Positions 28,573-37,952 of a stretch of 64,000 nt of DNA are shown here, in pieces. Each line of letters starts with the position of its first letter. Position 1 is the stretch's first letter. This DNA is from Acidovorax defluvii. Lineage in GTDB: Bacteria; Pseudomonadota; Gammaproteobacteria; Burkholderiales; Burkholderiaceae_C. Position numbers and translations under genes: made by a program. Under the pieces are notes generated by a model. It saw only the letters and a list, made by a program, of their open reading frames with translations. It ran no database searches and had not been told where the DNA came from. The DNA is taken from positions 62,001-126,000 of the forward strand of contig QLTU01000007.1 of the NCBI GenBank assembly GCA_003268905.1, given 5' to 3'.

Positions 28573-29727
28573 ACCATGAACCCTGAGGCCCTCGCCCGCC
28601 TGCGCTTTGTGCTGCAAACCCATGTGGACCAGGGCCTGCTGCCCGGCGCCGTGGCCCTGGTGCACCACCGGGGCCAGACCGTGCTGCACGAGGCCGTGGG
28701 CCACCAGCGCCCGCACTCCGCCGAAACGGCAGCGCCCGCCATGGCGCCGGACTCGGTGTTTCGCATCTACTCGATGACCAAGCCCATCGCCTCGCTGGTG
28801 GCGATGATGCTGATGGAAGAAGGCCGCCTGCTGCTGTCGCACCCGGTGGCCCGCTACCTGCCCGCCTTTGCCGCGCAGCAGGTGTACGACCCGGCCACGG
28901 GCGCCACCACCCCCGCCCCGCGCGAGGCCACCGTGCACGACCTGCTGCGCCACACCGCCGGCCTGAGCTACGCCTGGGACCTGGGCACCGTGCCTGACGC
29001 CTACCGCGCCGCGCGCATCGGATCGCGCCGCCACAACAACACCGAGCTGGCGGCCGCACTCGGCCCGCTGCCGCTGGTACACGCCCCCGGCACCTGCTGG
29101 GAATACAGCCGCGCCACCGATGTGCTGGGCGCTGTGCTGGAGGTGATCGAGGGCGAGCCGCTGGGCGCCATCCTGCAGCGGCGCGTGTTCGGCCCGCTGG
29201 GCATGCACGACACCGGTTTTTCGGTGCCCGCAGCGCAGCAGCACCGCCTGGCCGAGCCCTTTGCACTCGACCCGCAGACCGGCCTGAAAGTGGCGCTGAT
29301 CGACGTGACCGCACCGCCCGTGTTCGAGTCGGCCGGCGGCGGGCTGGTGTCCACCGCCCGCGACTACGCGCGCTTTCTGCAACTGATGCTGGGCCGGGGC
29401 ACCGCACCGGGCCCGCACGGCCCCGTGCGGCTGCTGGGCGGCGCCACGGTGGATTTCATGACGGCCGACCACCTGGGCTCCCTGCCCGTGGCGGGCGACA
29501 TTCTGCCCACCGGCCACGGCTTTGGCCTGGGCGTGGCCGTGCGCACAGCAGCCGGCCTGGCCACGCGCCCAGGCTCTGCCGGGCAGTACAGCTGGAGCGG
29601 CCTCGGGGGCACCTTCTTCTTCGTGGACCCGGCCGAAAACCTGTTTGCCATCATCCTCACCCAGGCCCCCGGGCAGTTGCGCTACCTTTGCGAGCTGTAC
29701 CCGGCCCTCGTGTACGCCGCCCTCTGA
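28564..29727 (+). CDS. Serine hydrolase, beta-lactamase class C/esterase family
   Basis: A 387-residue member of the beta-lactamase-like serine hydrolases (Pfam Beta-lactamase). The nucleophile tetrad S-x-x-K is SMTK (about residues 71-74) and the second motif is in RHTAGLSYAWD. The C-terminal region has WSGLGGTFFFVDP, where the third motif lies. There is no signal peptide, so it is probably an intracellular esterase or lactonase rather than a beta-lactamase. It may release the acid used by the upstream ligase (inference). The ATG sits at the border of a dispersed repeat; no strong ribosome site is seen. Confidence 0.85.
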   Translation: MLETMNPEALARLRFVLQTHVDQGLLPGAVALVHHRGQTVLHEAVGHQRPHSAETAAPAMAPDSVFRIYSMTKPIASLVAMMLMEEGRLLLSHPVARYLPAFAAQQVYDPATGATTPAPREATVHDLLRHTAGLSYAWDLGTVPDAYRAARIGSRRHNNTELAAALGPLPLVHAPGTCWEYSRATDVLGAVLEVIEGEPLGAILQRRVFGPLGMHDTGFSVPAAQQHRLAEPFALDPQTGLKVALIDVTAPPVFESAGGGLVSTARDYARFLQLMLGRGTAPGPHGPVRLLGGATVDFMTADHLGSLPVAGDILPTGHGFGLGVAVRTAAGLATRPGSAGQYSWSGLGGTFFFVDPAENLFAIILTQAPGQLRYLCELYPALVYAAL

Positions 29728-29762
29728 AAAAAAGGCCCGCCATCTTGCGATGGCGGGCCTTG
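29728..29762. terminator. Bidirectional terminator
   Basis: An 11-bp stem (GGCCCGCCATC at 29734-29744 with its complement at 29749-29759) separates two convergent operons. Seven A residues on its left give a T-run for the minus-strand transporter operon; the right flank is weaker. Confidence 0.85.
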
Positions 29763-29778
29763 TGTTCTCGCGCCTGGC

Positions 29779-30945
29779 TTACTTGGCCAGATCGCTCAGT
29801 CGGATCTCGCGGATCTTGCCGTTTTCAACCAAGGCCACGCGGGTGTTGGCCGTCGAGCCGCCGCGTTCGTTCACGCCGTTGATGTCGTGCGGGTTGTTCG
29901 CATCGGGCAGGGCCTTGAACGCCTTGTCCAGGTTGGCGCGAATGGCCGCTGCATCGCTGCTGCTGCCGGCCATCTTCATGGCCAGCGCAGTGGCGTGCAC
30001 AGCAGAGTAGTTCAGCGACACCTCCGAGCTCGGGTCGCGGCCTGGGTTGAGCTTGCGGAAGCGCTCCACAAAGGCCTTGGTCACGGCCGTGCTGTCTTCC
30101 ACCACCGGCAGCACGCCAATGGAGCCTTCCAGCGGACCATAGCCGCCGGTGATCTTGCCGATCTCGTCCATCTTGGCCTGGTCGATGATGACGAAGCCGC
30201 CCTTGAAGCCCAGCTCGCGCGCCTGCTTGACCACCAGGCCCGTGGGCTCGGAGGCGCCGCCGATGAACAGCACATCGGGCTTGGACGCCAGCACGCGGCT
30301 CACGCCGCTGTAGAAGTCGGTGGCACGGTTGTACGACATCGGGTTTTCGGCCACGACCTTGCCGCCGGCCGCTTCCCAGGCGGGCTTGAACGCTGCCGTC
30401 CAGGCCTTGGCGTAGTCGTGGTCGGCATTGGCCACGGCCACGTTCTTGCCGTATTTGCCCATGGCGTGGCTCACGAAAGGCTTGATGTAGGAAGTGAACT
30501 CGGGCGGAATGCGCAGCGTGAGCTTGTTGCCCTTCTCGGTGATCTGCGGCACGCTGGTGTACGACAGCAGCAGCACCTTTTGCTGCTCATTGATGGCCTG
30601 CACGGCGAAGCTGCCACCCGAGTGCGGCACCAGCACGGCGGCAGCCTTGTGCTCCTGCACCAGGCGCTGGGTGTTGATGGCGGTTTCGGACGGGTTGTAC
30701 TTGTCGTCCAGGGCGACGACCTCCAGCTTTACTTTCTGGCCCGCCACCTCCAGCCCGGCCTCGTTGATTTCCTTGATGGCCATTTCCATGCCGCTCAGCA
30801 CGTGCTTGCCGTACAGCGCGGCGCCGCCGCTCAGGGGGCCGGAGTAGCCGATCTTGACGACCTGCTGGGCCATGGCCGGGGCAACGCCCAGCAGCGTTGC
30901 GGCGAAGGTGCTGGCGCACAGGCGAAGAATGGTCTTGCGTTTCAT
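29779..30945 (-). CDS. LIV-type ABC transporter periplasmic binding protein, cluster 2
   Basis: A 388-residue binding protein with a signal peptide (MKRKTILRLCASTFAATLL...PAMAQQ) and the Peripla_BP_6 start VVKIGYSGPLSGGAALYGKHVLSGMEMAIKEINEAG. AAGGAG precedes the ATG at 30945. It is the last gene of cluster 2 (livH, livM, livG, livF, binding protein), an unusual order since the binding protein often comes first. A 218-bp gap with a repeat separates it from livF. Given the neighbours, an aliphatic or aromatic acid is a likelier ligand than an amino acid (inference). Confidence 0.9.
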   Translation of the reverse strand: MKRKTILRLCASTFAATLLGVAPAMAQQVVKIGYSGPLSGGAALYGKHVLSGMEMAIKEINEAGLEVAGQKVKLEVVALDDKYNPSETAINTQRLVQEHKAAAVLVPHSGGSFAVQAINEQQKVLLLSYTSVPQITEKGNKLTLRIPPEFTSYIKPFVSHAMGKYGKNVAVANADHDYAKAWTAAFKPAWEAAGGKVVAENPMSYNRATDFYSGVSRVLASKPDVLFIGGASEPTGLVVKQARELGFKGGFVIIDQAKMDEIGKITGGYGPLEGSIGVLPVVEDSTAVTKAFVERFRKLNPGRDPSSEVSLNYSAVHATALAMKMAGSSSDAAAIRANLDKAFKALPDANNPHDINGVNERGGSTANTRVALVENGKIREIRLSDLAK

Positions 30946-31084
30946 GCTGTCTCCTTGGGGTGGAAAAAAAGAGGTGTCATGCGGTTTTGAGCCGTCTTGT
31001 TTGTTTATTGCGCCGAGCACCGCGCGGCCCAGACCAGGGCCACCGCGCAAGGGCCGCCAACATGCCGATATCCAGGCGCTGGTG

Positions 31085-31150
31085 GCGTCCCCCTTCCGCA
31101 TCGCGCAGCGATGCCAGAGAAGGGGGAAGGCGCGCAGCGCCACAGGGGGA
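31085..31150 (-). repeat. CCCCC/GGGGG-bounded intergenic repeat, copy 2
   Basis: On the minus strand it reads CCCCCTGTGGCGCTGCGCG..CTTCCCCCTT, close to the copy at 26586-26640. It lies between livF and the binding protein gene. Confidence 0.5.
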
Positions 31151-31163
31151 TGGTTGCCATCTC

Positions 31164-31871
31164 TCAGGCGCCGATGTAGGCCCGGCGCACGGCTTCGTTG
31201 TTCATGAGGCTCTCGCGGTCGCCTTCCATGACGATGCGGCCGCTCTCGATGACGTAGGCACGGTGCGCGATCTTCAGTGCGGCAAACGCGTTCTGCTCGG
31301 CCAGCAGCACCGTGGTGCCGGCCTGGTTGATGCGCTGGATGACCTCGAAGGTCTGCTTGATGACCAGCGGCGCCAGGCCCAGCGAGGGCTCGTCGAGCAG
31401 CAGCACCTTGGGTCGGCCCATCAGCGCGCGGCCGATGGCCACCATCTGCTGCTGGCCGCCGCTGAGCGAGCCGGCCGGGTCGTCCTTTTTCTGGTCGAGG
31501 ATGGGGAACAGCGCCATCACTTCCTCAAGCCGCTGCCGGTTGGCGGCGCCGTCGCCGCGGTGCACGTAGGCGCCGAGCATCAGATTCTTGAGCACCGACA
31601 TGCCGGGGAACAGCTTGCGCCCCTCGGGGCACTGCACCACGCCGTTGGCCACGATTTGCGAGGGCTTCATGCCCACCAGACTCTTGTCGCCATAGCGGAT
31701 GCTGCCGCCCGCTGCCTTGTGGATGCCGCTGATGGTGAGAAAGATAGAGCTTTTGCCGGCGCCGTTGGCACCCAGCAGCACCACCAGTTCGCCCTGGCCG
31801 GCGTGCAGGCTCACGCCGTTGAGGGCGGTGAAGCTGCCGTAGTTCAGCGAAACGTTCTCAAGCGTCAGCAT
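31164..31871 (-). CDS. LIV-type ABC transporter ATP-binding protein (LivF), cluster 2
   Basis: A 235-residue LivF-type ATPase with GANGAGKSS (Walker A), [17 protein letters not shown] (signature), [12 protein letters not shown] (Walker B) and [11 protein letters not shown] (switch). Length and motifs are standard. The ATG at 31871 overlaps the livG stop by 14 bp, so the two ATPases are translated together. Confidence 0.93.
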   Translation of the reverse strand: MLTLENVSLNYGSFTALNGVSLHAGQGELVVLLGANGAGKSSIFLTISGIHKAAGGSIRYGDKSLVGMKPSQIVANGVVQCPEGRKLFPGMSVLKNLMLGAYVHRGDGAANRQRLEEVMALFPILDQKKDDPAGSLSGGQQQMVAIGRALMGRPKVLLLDEPSLGLAPLVIKQTFEVIQRINQAGTTVLLAEQNAFAALKIAHRAYVIESGRIVMEGDRESLMNNEAVRRAYIGA

Positions 31872-32622
31872 GCTCGCTCCCCAGGTAGGCATCGATCACG
31901 GCCGGGTTGGCGCGGATCTCTGCGGGCGTGCCTTCGGCGATTTTTTCGCCGTAGCTGAGCACGAGAATCTTGTCGGCCAGGCTCATGATCATGTTCATCT
32001 TGTGTTCGATCAGGCAAACGGTCAAGCCGCTCTGCACCATCTTGCGGATGAGGTCGGCCAGGCCCTGGGTTTCATCGGGGTTCACGCCGCCGGCGGGCTC
32101 ATCGAGCAGCAGCAGGCGCGGGCCGGTGGACAGGGCCAGGGCAAAGGCCACACGCTTGCGCTCTTCCTGCGAGATGTCGCCCGCCATGCGGTTTTCGAGG
32201 TGCGAGAGGCCGACGAAGTTCAGCGCGTCGCGCGCTTTTTCGCGGCAGATGCGCTCTTCCTCGCGCAGCAGGCTGGAGCCGCGCAGCACGTCCAGCAGGC
32301 CCGATTTGGTGCGCAGGCGGTGGCCGACGATGAGGTTGTCGAGCACCGAGGCCATGTCGAACAGCGCCGTGGTCTGGAAAGTGCGTGCCACGCCCAGGTG
32401 CGCCACCTGGTCGGTGCGCAACGAGGTCACGTCACGGCCTTCGAGCGTGATGGTGCCCGAGGTGGGGCGGTGCACGCCGCTGATGAGGTTGAAGAACGTC
32501 GTCTTGCCCGCACCGTTGGGGCCGATGATGGCGTTGATCTTGCCGGTCTCGATGGTGGTGCTGACGTTGTTGACTGCCGCCAGCCCGCCAAAGCGCTTGG
32601 TGAGATGTTCAATCTTGAGCAT
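31858..32622 (-). CDS. LIV-type ABC transporter ATP-binding protein (LivG), cluster 2
   Basis: A 254-residue LivG-type ATPase with [48 protein letters not shown] and the switch [10 protein letters not shown]. The signature is the degenerate [14 protein letters not shown] form typical of LivG. It overlaps both livM (14 bp) and livF (14 bp). Confidence 0.93.
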   Translation of the reverse strand: MLKIEHLTKRFGGLAAVNNVSTTIETGKINAIIGPNGAGKTTFFNLISGVHRPTSGTITLEGRDVTSLRTDQVAHLGVARTFQTTALFDMASVLDNLIVGHRLRTKSGLLDVLRGSSLLREEERICREKARDALNFVGLSHLENRMAGDISQEERKRVAFALALSTGPRLLLLDEPAGGVNPDETQGLADLIRKMVQSGLTVCLIEHKMNMIMSLADKILVLSYGEKIAEGTPAEIRANPAVIDAYLGSEHADA

Positions 32623-33577
32623 GCTGGCCTCCCTGTGCGGCGCGGCGCGCACGCCAGCCCAGATAAGTGCCCACGATGCCGTGCGGGACAAAAATCACCA
32701 GCAGCACCAGGATGGGCCCGAAAACGAGGAAACGATACTCTTGCAAAAACTGCAGGTACTGCGTGAGCCAGGGCATGGCCAGCGCGCCCAGCAGCGGCCC
32801 CAGCAGGGTGCCCAGGCCACCGATGATCATGTACATGGTCATGTCAAAGGTGTGCTCGACACCGGCCACACCGGGGCCAATGAAGCGCACATAGCCCGCA
32901 TACAGGCCGCCCGCCATACCCGCATAAAAAACCGACAGCATGAAAGCCAGCGTCTTGTTGCGCATGAGGTTGATGCCCAGCGACTCGGCCAGTTCATCGC
33001 TGTTGCGAATCGCCATGAAGGTGCGGCCCAGCAGCGAGTTGACGATGCGGCGCATGGCCCACAACCCCACCACCAGCCAGAAGAACACCAGGTAGTACAG
33101 CGCCAGCGGCGTGTCGAAGCGGATCGCGCCAATCGGTTCGGGCGCCGGGATGCCCATGATGCCCACGGTACCGTGCGTCAGCCCTTCCCACTTTTCGATC
33201 ACCAGAAACATGATGTAACCCACGCACAGCGTGAAGATCGAGAAGTAGTGCCCCTTGAGCCGCAGCGACAGGATGCCGATGAAGTAGCCCAGGAACGCCG
33301 TGACCACGCCCGACAGCGCAAAGGCGCCCCAGAACGACCAGCCGTGGTCCACCGTGAGAATGCCCACGGTGTAGGCCCCCACGGCCATGAAGCCCGCGTG
33401 CGCCAGGTTGAACTGCCCGGTATAGCCGGTGATGAGGTTCAGCCCGATGGTGGCAATGGCGAAGATATAGGCCGTGCCCATCACCGTGAGGTGGTAGTCG
33501 TTGCCCGTGAACAGCGGAAACAGCAGGCCCGCGGCCAGCAGCAGGGCCCAGCCCAGTTTGCCTTGGAGATAAGCCAT
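32609..33577 (-). CDS. LIV-type ABC transporter permease (LivM), cluster 2
   Basis: A 322-residue LivM permease with about eight to nine membrane segments. Family stretches include NLITGYTGQFNLAHAGFMAVGAYTVG, YFSIFTLCVGYIMFLVIEKW, and SELAESLGINLMR-like DELAESLGINLMRNKTLAFMLS. The C-terminus is a short Arg-rich cytoplasmic tail. It begins 2 bp after the livH stop. Confidence 0.93.
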   Translation of the reverse strand: MAYLQGKLGWALLLAAGLLFPLFTGNDYHLTVMGTAYIFAIATIGLNLITGYTGQFNLAHAGFMAVGAYTVGILTVDHGWSFWGAFALSGVVTAFLGYFIGILSLRLKGHYFSIFTLCVGYIMFLVIEKWEGLTHGTVGIMGIPAPEPIGAIRFDTPLALYYLVFFWLVVGLWAMRRIVNSLLGRTFMAIRNSDELAESLGINLMRNKTLAFMLSVFYAGMAGGLYAGYVRFIGPGVAGVEHTFDMTMYMIIGGLGTLLGPLLGALAMPWLTQYLQFLQEYRFLVFGPILVLLVIFVPHGIVGTYLGWRARRAAQGGQHAQD

Positions 33578-33579
33578 GG

Positions 33580-34443
33580 TCAGCGCACTCCCTTGGTGAA
33601 CAGGCCCTGCGGGCGCAGCGACAAAATAAACACCAGCAGCATGAAAGCGATGATGTCTTTGTAGTCGGTGGAGATGTAGAAGGCGCCAAAGCTCTCGGCA
33701 AACCCGATGATCAGGCCGCCCACAATGGCACCCGGCACGCTGCCCATGCCGCCCAGGATGATGATGACGAACGCCTTGGTGATCACCAGGTGCCCCATGG
33801 CCGGGTACACGAGGTTGATGGGCGCATACAGCGTGGCCGCCACGGCGGCGAGCACACCCGAGATGGCGAAGGTGAGCATGGCCACGCGGTTGGCATCAAT
33901 GCCGACGAGCGAGGCACCATCGCGGTTCTGCGCCATGGCGATGATGGTCGAGCCCATCACCGTCTTCTTCAGGAACAGGTGCAGCACCACCATCAGCGCA
34001 AATGCGGCGCCGATGATCAGCAGGCGCTGCACCGGCGCCGTAACGCCCGCCAGCTCGATGATGCCGTTGTAGGGCGTCTGCATGCGGTGGAAGTCGGCGC
34101 CCCAGATGGCCTGCGCGGCAGCCTCCAGAAACAGCAGCACGCCGATGGCCGCGATCATGGGGTGCAGGCCCGAGGCGTTGCGCAGCGGGTGGAACACCAG
34201 ACGCTCGGCCAGCACCGCGATCAAGGCCACGCACAGGGCGGAGCCCCCCATGGCCAGCCAGTAGTTCCAGCCCCAGGCCGACATGAGGTGGAAGGACGCG
34301 AAAGCGCCGAACATGTAGAAGGCGCCGTGGGCAAAGTTGGGCACGTGCAGGATGCCGTACACCAGCGTCAGGCCCAGGGCCACCAGGCCATAGATACCGC
34401 CCAGCGTCAGGCCGTTGAGCACCTGTTGCAAAAACATTTCCAT
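33580..34443 (-). CDS. LIV-type ABC transporter permease (LivH), cluster 2
   Basis: A 287-residue LivH permease. It starts MEMFLQQVLNGLTLGGIYGLVALGLTLVYGI, with the VPNFAHGAFYMFGAF motif and GGMGSVPGAIVGGLIIGFAES near the C-terminus. The ribosome site AGGAGG lies before the ATG at 34443, which is chosen over 34479. It is the first gene of the operon; two palindromic operators lie 205 and 343 bp upstream. Confidence 0.93.
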   Translation of the reverse strand: MEMFLQQVLNGLTLGGIYGLVALGLTLVYGILHVPNFAHGAFYMFGAFASFHLMSAWGWNYWLAMGGSALCVALIAVLAERLVFHPLRNASGLHPMIAAIGVLLFLEAAAQAIWGADFHRMQTPYNGIIELAGVTAPVQRLLIIGAAFALMVVLHLFLKKTVMGSTIIAMAQNRDGASLVGIDANRVAMLTFAISGVLAAVAATLYAPINLVYPAMGHLVITKAFVIIILGGMGSVPGAIVGGLIIGFAESFGAFYISTDYKDIIAFMLLVFILSLRPQGLFTKGVR

Positions 34444-34647
34444 CACCTGGCCCTCCTGGCGGTGGAATGGGCAGGGCACCAGGCCCGCCCATCATGCTGC
34501 GGCGGCCTTTGCCCTGCGGGCATCTGGCCCCAAGTCCGGGAGTTTCTGCATCATCTGGCTCCTGAAGGTTGTCCGGGCGTTACGCGCCGGAATTTGAGGT
34601 GAGTGCCGACACAGCTTAGCGCGCGACATACGTGGCCAGAGGATGAA

Positions 34648-34662
34648 TTCTGCATTGCGGAA
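34648..34662. promoter_or_regulatory. 15-bp palindromic operator, site C
   Basis: TTCTGCA-T-TGCGGAA differs from sites A and B at one arm position. It lies upstream of livH of cluster 2, linking the transporter to the acyl-CoA genes. Confidence 0.55.
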
Positions 34663-34785
34663 CGACTGCAGGGTAAACACCCATGAACGAACGGCACTTG
34701 GAGTCGCACAGATGACTTTTGGCAGCTATTACTGATTTTTGCATCCGTCTTTCGGGTCCCGCCCCGCAACCAGCAGGCGCCTACA

Positions 34786-34800
34786 TTCCGTATTGCAGAA
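34786..34800. promoter_or_regulatory. 15-bp palindromic operator, site D
   Basis: TTCCGTA-T-TGCAGAA has one arm identical to sites A and B and two changes in the other. It lies 138 bp from site C and faces the decayed CoA ligase. The 34444-34928 stretch otherwise holds no gene I can support. Confidence 0.5.
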
Positions 34801-34928
34801 TACCGAATGGCACGTCAGCCCCTTCGACCCAGCACATGGAACCGCTCGGATTTGCAGCGATCACCGCTATCGGTTTGCGGTGCGTTTCAGTTGTGGTTTC
34901 AGCGCCTGCCAGTCGAGAACGACCTGTG

Positions 34929-35267
34929 ATGTCCCAAACCCGGGACTGGTTTTGTGGTCATTTGCGCGCCATCGGCCGCGGCAAGGACGTGATCATCCGC
35001 GGCGGCGACAACATTCCGGTGGTCGAGGTCGAATCGCTGCTCTGCCGCCACCCGGCCAACGCCATGGCCGCCATCGTGGCCTACCCCGACGAGCGCCTGG
35101 GCGAGCGCCTGCGCCGTGGTGGTGCCAAGCCCGGGCAAGCCATTGTCCCGCCACGACTGGTGCAGATTCTGAAAGACCAGAAGACTGCCGAGCAGTACAT
35201 CCCCGAGCGCCTGATCGCGCACGATGCGATGCCCTCCACACCGTCTGGAACGATCAAGAAGTTCAAG
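34929..35267 (+). pseudogene. Remnant of an acyl-CoA ligase C-terminal domain
   Basis: The frame contains GRGKDVIIRGGDNIPVVEVE, then HPANAMAAIVAYPDERLGER, and TAEQYIPERL... MPSTPSGTIKKFK. This is the C-terminal swivelling domain of an ANL-family CoA ligase of the cyclohexanecarboxylate-CoA ligase type. The adenylation domain is absent. The hinge is collapsed: DWF is followed at once by HLRAIGRGKD, without the usual TGDL...GY segment, and strand residues after LGER are scrambled. No ribosome site or credible start is present. I infer a deleted gene that was once divergent from livH. Confidence 0.75.
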
Positions 35268-35328
35268 CATGCGCGACATGCTGCGCGAAGAAAGCCTGCA
35301 GCCACCGTCACCCCCCGCCAATCGGGCT

Positions 35329-36057
35329 TCAGACCAGCTGAAATCCCTTGCCCTGCAAACGCACGGGTGCGCCTTCGGGCACAGGTTGCGCGCGCGTGAA
35401 GCGGCGCACCGAGCCATCGTCCATGCGAACGCGCACCTCGTACACCGTCTGGGTGCGGGTGCGCTGCTCTACCGTGTGGCCCACGTAACCGCCGCCCACA
35501 GCGCCCAGCACCGTGGCGGCTGTGCGGCCCGAGCCCTTGCCCACCTGGTTGCCCACTACCGCGCCCAGCACGCCACCAGCTACCGCGCCCACGCCCGTGG
35601 CGGGGGCTGCGTGCTGCACGGCCTGCACCGATTCAATGCGGCCGCAAACCGCACACACCGGGGCCCGGGCCATTTCATGGCGCGCATCCCGCCCGGGGGC
35701 TTCGTCGTACCGCGACTGCTGCGGCGCTTGCGGGTAAACGCGGGCGGCAGCCCGTTGCACCGGCGCTGGGGCAAGCGCCCGGCTTGCTCCGTATTCAGGA
35801 GCTGCTTGCGCACGCTGGTTAAGCGCTGAAGGCCTTTTTTCATCAATGATTTCTGACTCTGGCGTGCGCGGCGCAGGCGACGCCAGGGCCTCGCGTTCGG
35901 ACACCGCGCCCGGGTGCTGCTGCGCCACCAGGGTTGCGCCCAGCGCCAGCACGCACAGGCCCAGCGCGCCAATGGCCGCCCACAGCCATTTCAGTGGAAC
36001 GCCTGCCGGGGTTGTGGCCAAGGGTGCGCTGGGCACCGCAGAGGGGGTTGGTTGCAT
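35329..36057 (-). CDS. Glycine-zipper 2TM-domain membrane protein
   Basis: A 242-residue protein. One transmembrane segment near the N-terminus (residues 24-46, WLWAAIGALGLCVLALGATLVA) is followed by a long Ala/Pro/Arg-rich region. A glycine-zipper stretch then appears (TGVGAVAGGVLGAVVGNQVGKGSGRTAATVLGAVGGGYVG). The C-terminus VYEVRVRMDDGSVRRFTRAQPVPEGAPVRL matches the SlyB/17-kDa-antigen-like end. Such proteins affect envelope integrity; the exact role is unknown. A CAVC pair lies just before the zipper. Confidence 0.78.
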   Translation of the reverse strand: MQPTPSAVPSAPLATTPAGVPLKWLWAAIGALGLCVLALGATLVAQQHPGAVSEREALASPAPRTPESEIIDEKRPSALNQRAQAAPEYGASRALAPAPVQRAAARVYPQAPQQSRYDEAPGRDARHEMARAPVCAVCGRIESVQAVQHAAPATGVGAVAGGVLGAVVGNQVGKGSGRTAATVLGAVGGGYVGHTVEQRTRTQTVYEVRVRMDDGSVRRFTRAQPVPEGAPVRLQGKGFQLV

Positions 36058-36190
36058 GGTTGTTGCCTTTCTCGACAGATCGAAACGTTCGTCTGCAACA
36101 CGGGTCGCAGGTCTGCCTTGAAGTTACACACTGCGCTGCTCGGAACGCGCACCACCCATGTAAGCGGGGGTAAGAACCTTCAGCAATCTC

Positions 36191-37084
36191 TCATTGTGGC
36201 GCAGTGGGACCCAGCGCTTCTTCGTAGGCACGCGCGCACCCGGCAGAAAACAGCAGCACCGCCGACGAGAAATAGATCCACATCAGCAGCACCACCAGCG
36301 ACCCCGCCGCCCCGTAAGCCGAAACCACCGCCGCAGTCGACAGATAGACCGCCAGCGCATGCCGCCCCGCCGTGAACAGCAAGGCCCCCATGAACGCACC
36401 CAGCCACAGATACCGCAGCCGGGGCTTGGGGCCCGCACTCATGCGCATCAGGCCCACAAATAGGGCCGCGCACACGGCAAACGAGGTGGCTTCGTTGAGC
36501 ACCCGCAGCAGTGGAGCGATGGGCAACCAGTTGCCTGCCCAGCCCGTGAACAGGTTCAGCAGCGTCGAGACGGCCAGCGACACCAGCAGAAGAAAGCCAA
36601 ACGCCAGCACATAGGCCACGCCGCGCAGGCGCAGCGAAGCACCGTGCCACCACGGCAGCGGGGGCACCTCATCGTGCCCGTGGGTCCACAGCCGCTGCAG
36701 CGCAGACTGCAGCTCGCCAAACACCCCGGTGGCGCCAAACAGCAGCACCAAAAAGCCCAGCAACGAGGCCAGCAACCCCTGCGAGGGCTCCTGGGCGCTG
36801 CTCAGGGCCTGGCGAATCACCGCCGCACCCTGCTCGCCCACGATGGTGCCAATCTGCGCAATCAACCCCTGCTGCAGGCTGTCGCGGTTCAGCCACCAAC
36901 CCAGCCCGGCCACCAGCAGCACCAGCAAAGGCGCCAGGCTCAGGATGCCGTAAAACGACATCGCCGCGCTCATGCGGGCGCCGTCGGCATCTGCCCACAA
37001 CCACACCGCCCGCCGCACGGGAAGCAGCATACGGACGCGGTGCACCACCGCCAGCGCGGGCTTGTCATCTTGAGGGGCATTCAT
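36191..37084 (-). CDS. YihY/BrkB-family membrane protein
   Basis: A 297-residue inner membrane protein with six hydrophobic helices. Family stretches are MSAAMSFYGILSLAPLLVLLVA, LLGFLVLLFGATGVFGELQSALQRLW and AYGAAGSLVVLLMWIYFSSAVLLFSAGCARAY. The family was once called ribonuclease BN by error and is now viewed as a transporter or virulence-related envelope protein of unclear function. It lies 133 bp downstream of the start of the glycine-zipper gene on the same strand. Confidence 0.9.
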   Translation of the reverse strand: MNAPQDDKPALAVVHRVRMLLPVRRAVWLWADADGARMSAAMSFYGILSLAPLLVLLVAGLGWWLNRDSLQQGLIAQIGTIVGEQGAAVIRQALSSAQEPSQGLLASLLGFLVLLFGATGVFGELQSALQRLWTHGHDEVPPLPWWHGASLRLRGVAYVLAFGFLLLVSLAVSTLLNLFTGWAGNWLPIAPLLRVLNEATSFAVCAALFVGLMRMSAGPKPRLRYLWLGAFMGALLFTAGRHALAVYLSTAAVVSAYGAAGSLVVLLMWIYFSSAVLLFSAGCARAYEEALGPTAPQ

Positions 37085-37312
37085 GCGCGCAAGCCTACAG
37101 GCATACGGCCTGGTTACCCATCAGACAGACAGGGAAGCCGGGGTAGTCCACCTCCCACAGCAACGCCTGCCCGGTGGGCTGCAGCGGTGCCGGGCTGCGC
37201 TGCGCTTCAAGGCGCTGAACAAGGCACGGCGTAACGCACGGGCGACCGCACCCCGGGGCACCACCGTACACTCGGCCTGAAGTTGGGCAGTCAAGAAAAC
37301 AGGACACCATTT

Positions 37313-37891
37313 ATGCAGATTCGCTGCGCACTCGTCGGCATGCCCGGCTCGGGCAAATCCACCGTCGGCCGGCAGCTGGCCCACCGGGCCGGGGTGCCGT
37401 TCATTGACCTGGACCATTGGTTGGAAAAGACCATTGGCACCACCATCCGCAGCTTCTTCGAGACGGAAGGCGAGGCACGCTTTCGCGACCTTGAGGCGCA
37501 GGCGCTGGCCGAAGTCACGCAGCAGCCCGGCGGCATGGTGCTGTCCACCGGCGGCGGCGCCGTGCTGCGCCCCGAAAACCGCGAGGTGCTGCGCCAGTTT
37601 GGCAACGTGCTGTATCTGCGCGCATCGCCTGAAGAAATCTTCAAACGCGTCAAGCACGACAAAACGCGCCCCCTGCTGCAGGGCGGCAACCCCATGAGAA
37701 AGCTGCGCGACCTGTACGCCCAACGCGACCCCCTGTACCGGGAAACCGCGCACTACGTCATCGAGACAGGGCGGCCGTCGGTGAGCACGCTGGTCAACAT
37801 GGTGATGATGCAGCTGGAGATGGCGCAAAGCGCTGTGGTGGCTGCGCCATCCACCCCCGGCACCGAGCAGCCCTCTGACACCGCCCCCTGA
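37313..37891 (+). CDS. aroK: Shikimate kinase
   Basis: A 192-residue kinase that phosphorylates shikimate in aromatic amino acid synthesis. Walker A is GMPGSGKST near residue 9, substrate-binding DLD is in FIDLDHWLEK, the STGGGAVL loop and the LID region KTRPLLQGG are present. The C-terminal ~25 residues are an extra Ala/Pro-rich tail. In betaproteobacteria aroK usually precedes aroB, but no aroB is adjacent. This may be a second, stand-alone shikimate kinase. The ATG at 37313 is preferred to one at 37283 because the core fold begins there. Confidence 0.85.
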   Translation: MQIRCALVGMPGSGKSTVGRQLAHRAGVPFIDLDHWLEKTIGTTIRSFFETEGEARFRDLEAQALAEVTQQPGGMVLSTGGGAVLRPENREVLRQFGNVLYLRASPEEIFKRVKHDKTRPLLQGGNPMRKLRDLYAQRDPLYRETAHYVIETGRPSVSTLVNMVMMQLEMAQSAVVAAPSTPGTEQPSDTAP

Positions 37892-37893
37892 AA

Positions 37894-37921
37894 CGAAAAA
37901 AGGGGGCCCAAGCCCCCTTGG
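37894..37921. terminator. Bidirectional terminator
   Basis: AAGGGGGC (37900-37907) pairs with GCCCCCTT (37912-37919) around a CCAA loop, next to a run of A that gives a T-tract for the minus-strand PEP-CTERM gene. It separates two convergent genes. Confidence 0.8.
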
Positions 37922-37952
37922 TGCGATCACCGCACCGGAACGATACAGGTTC

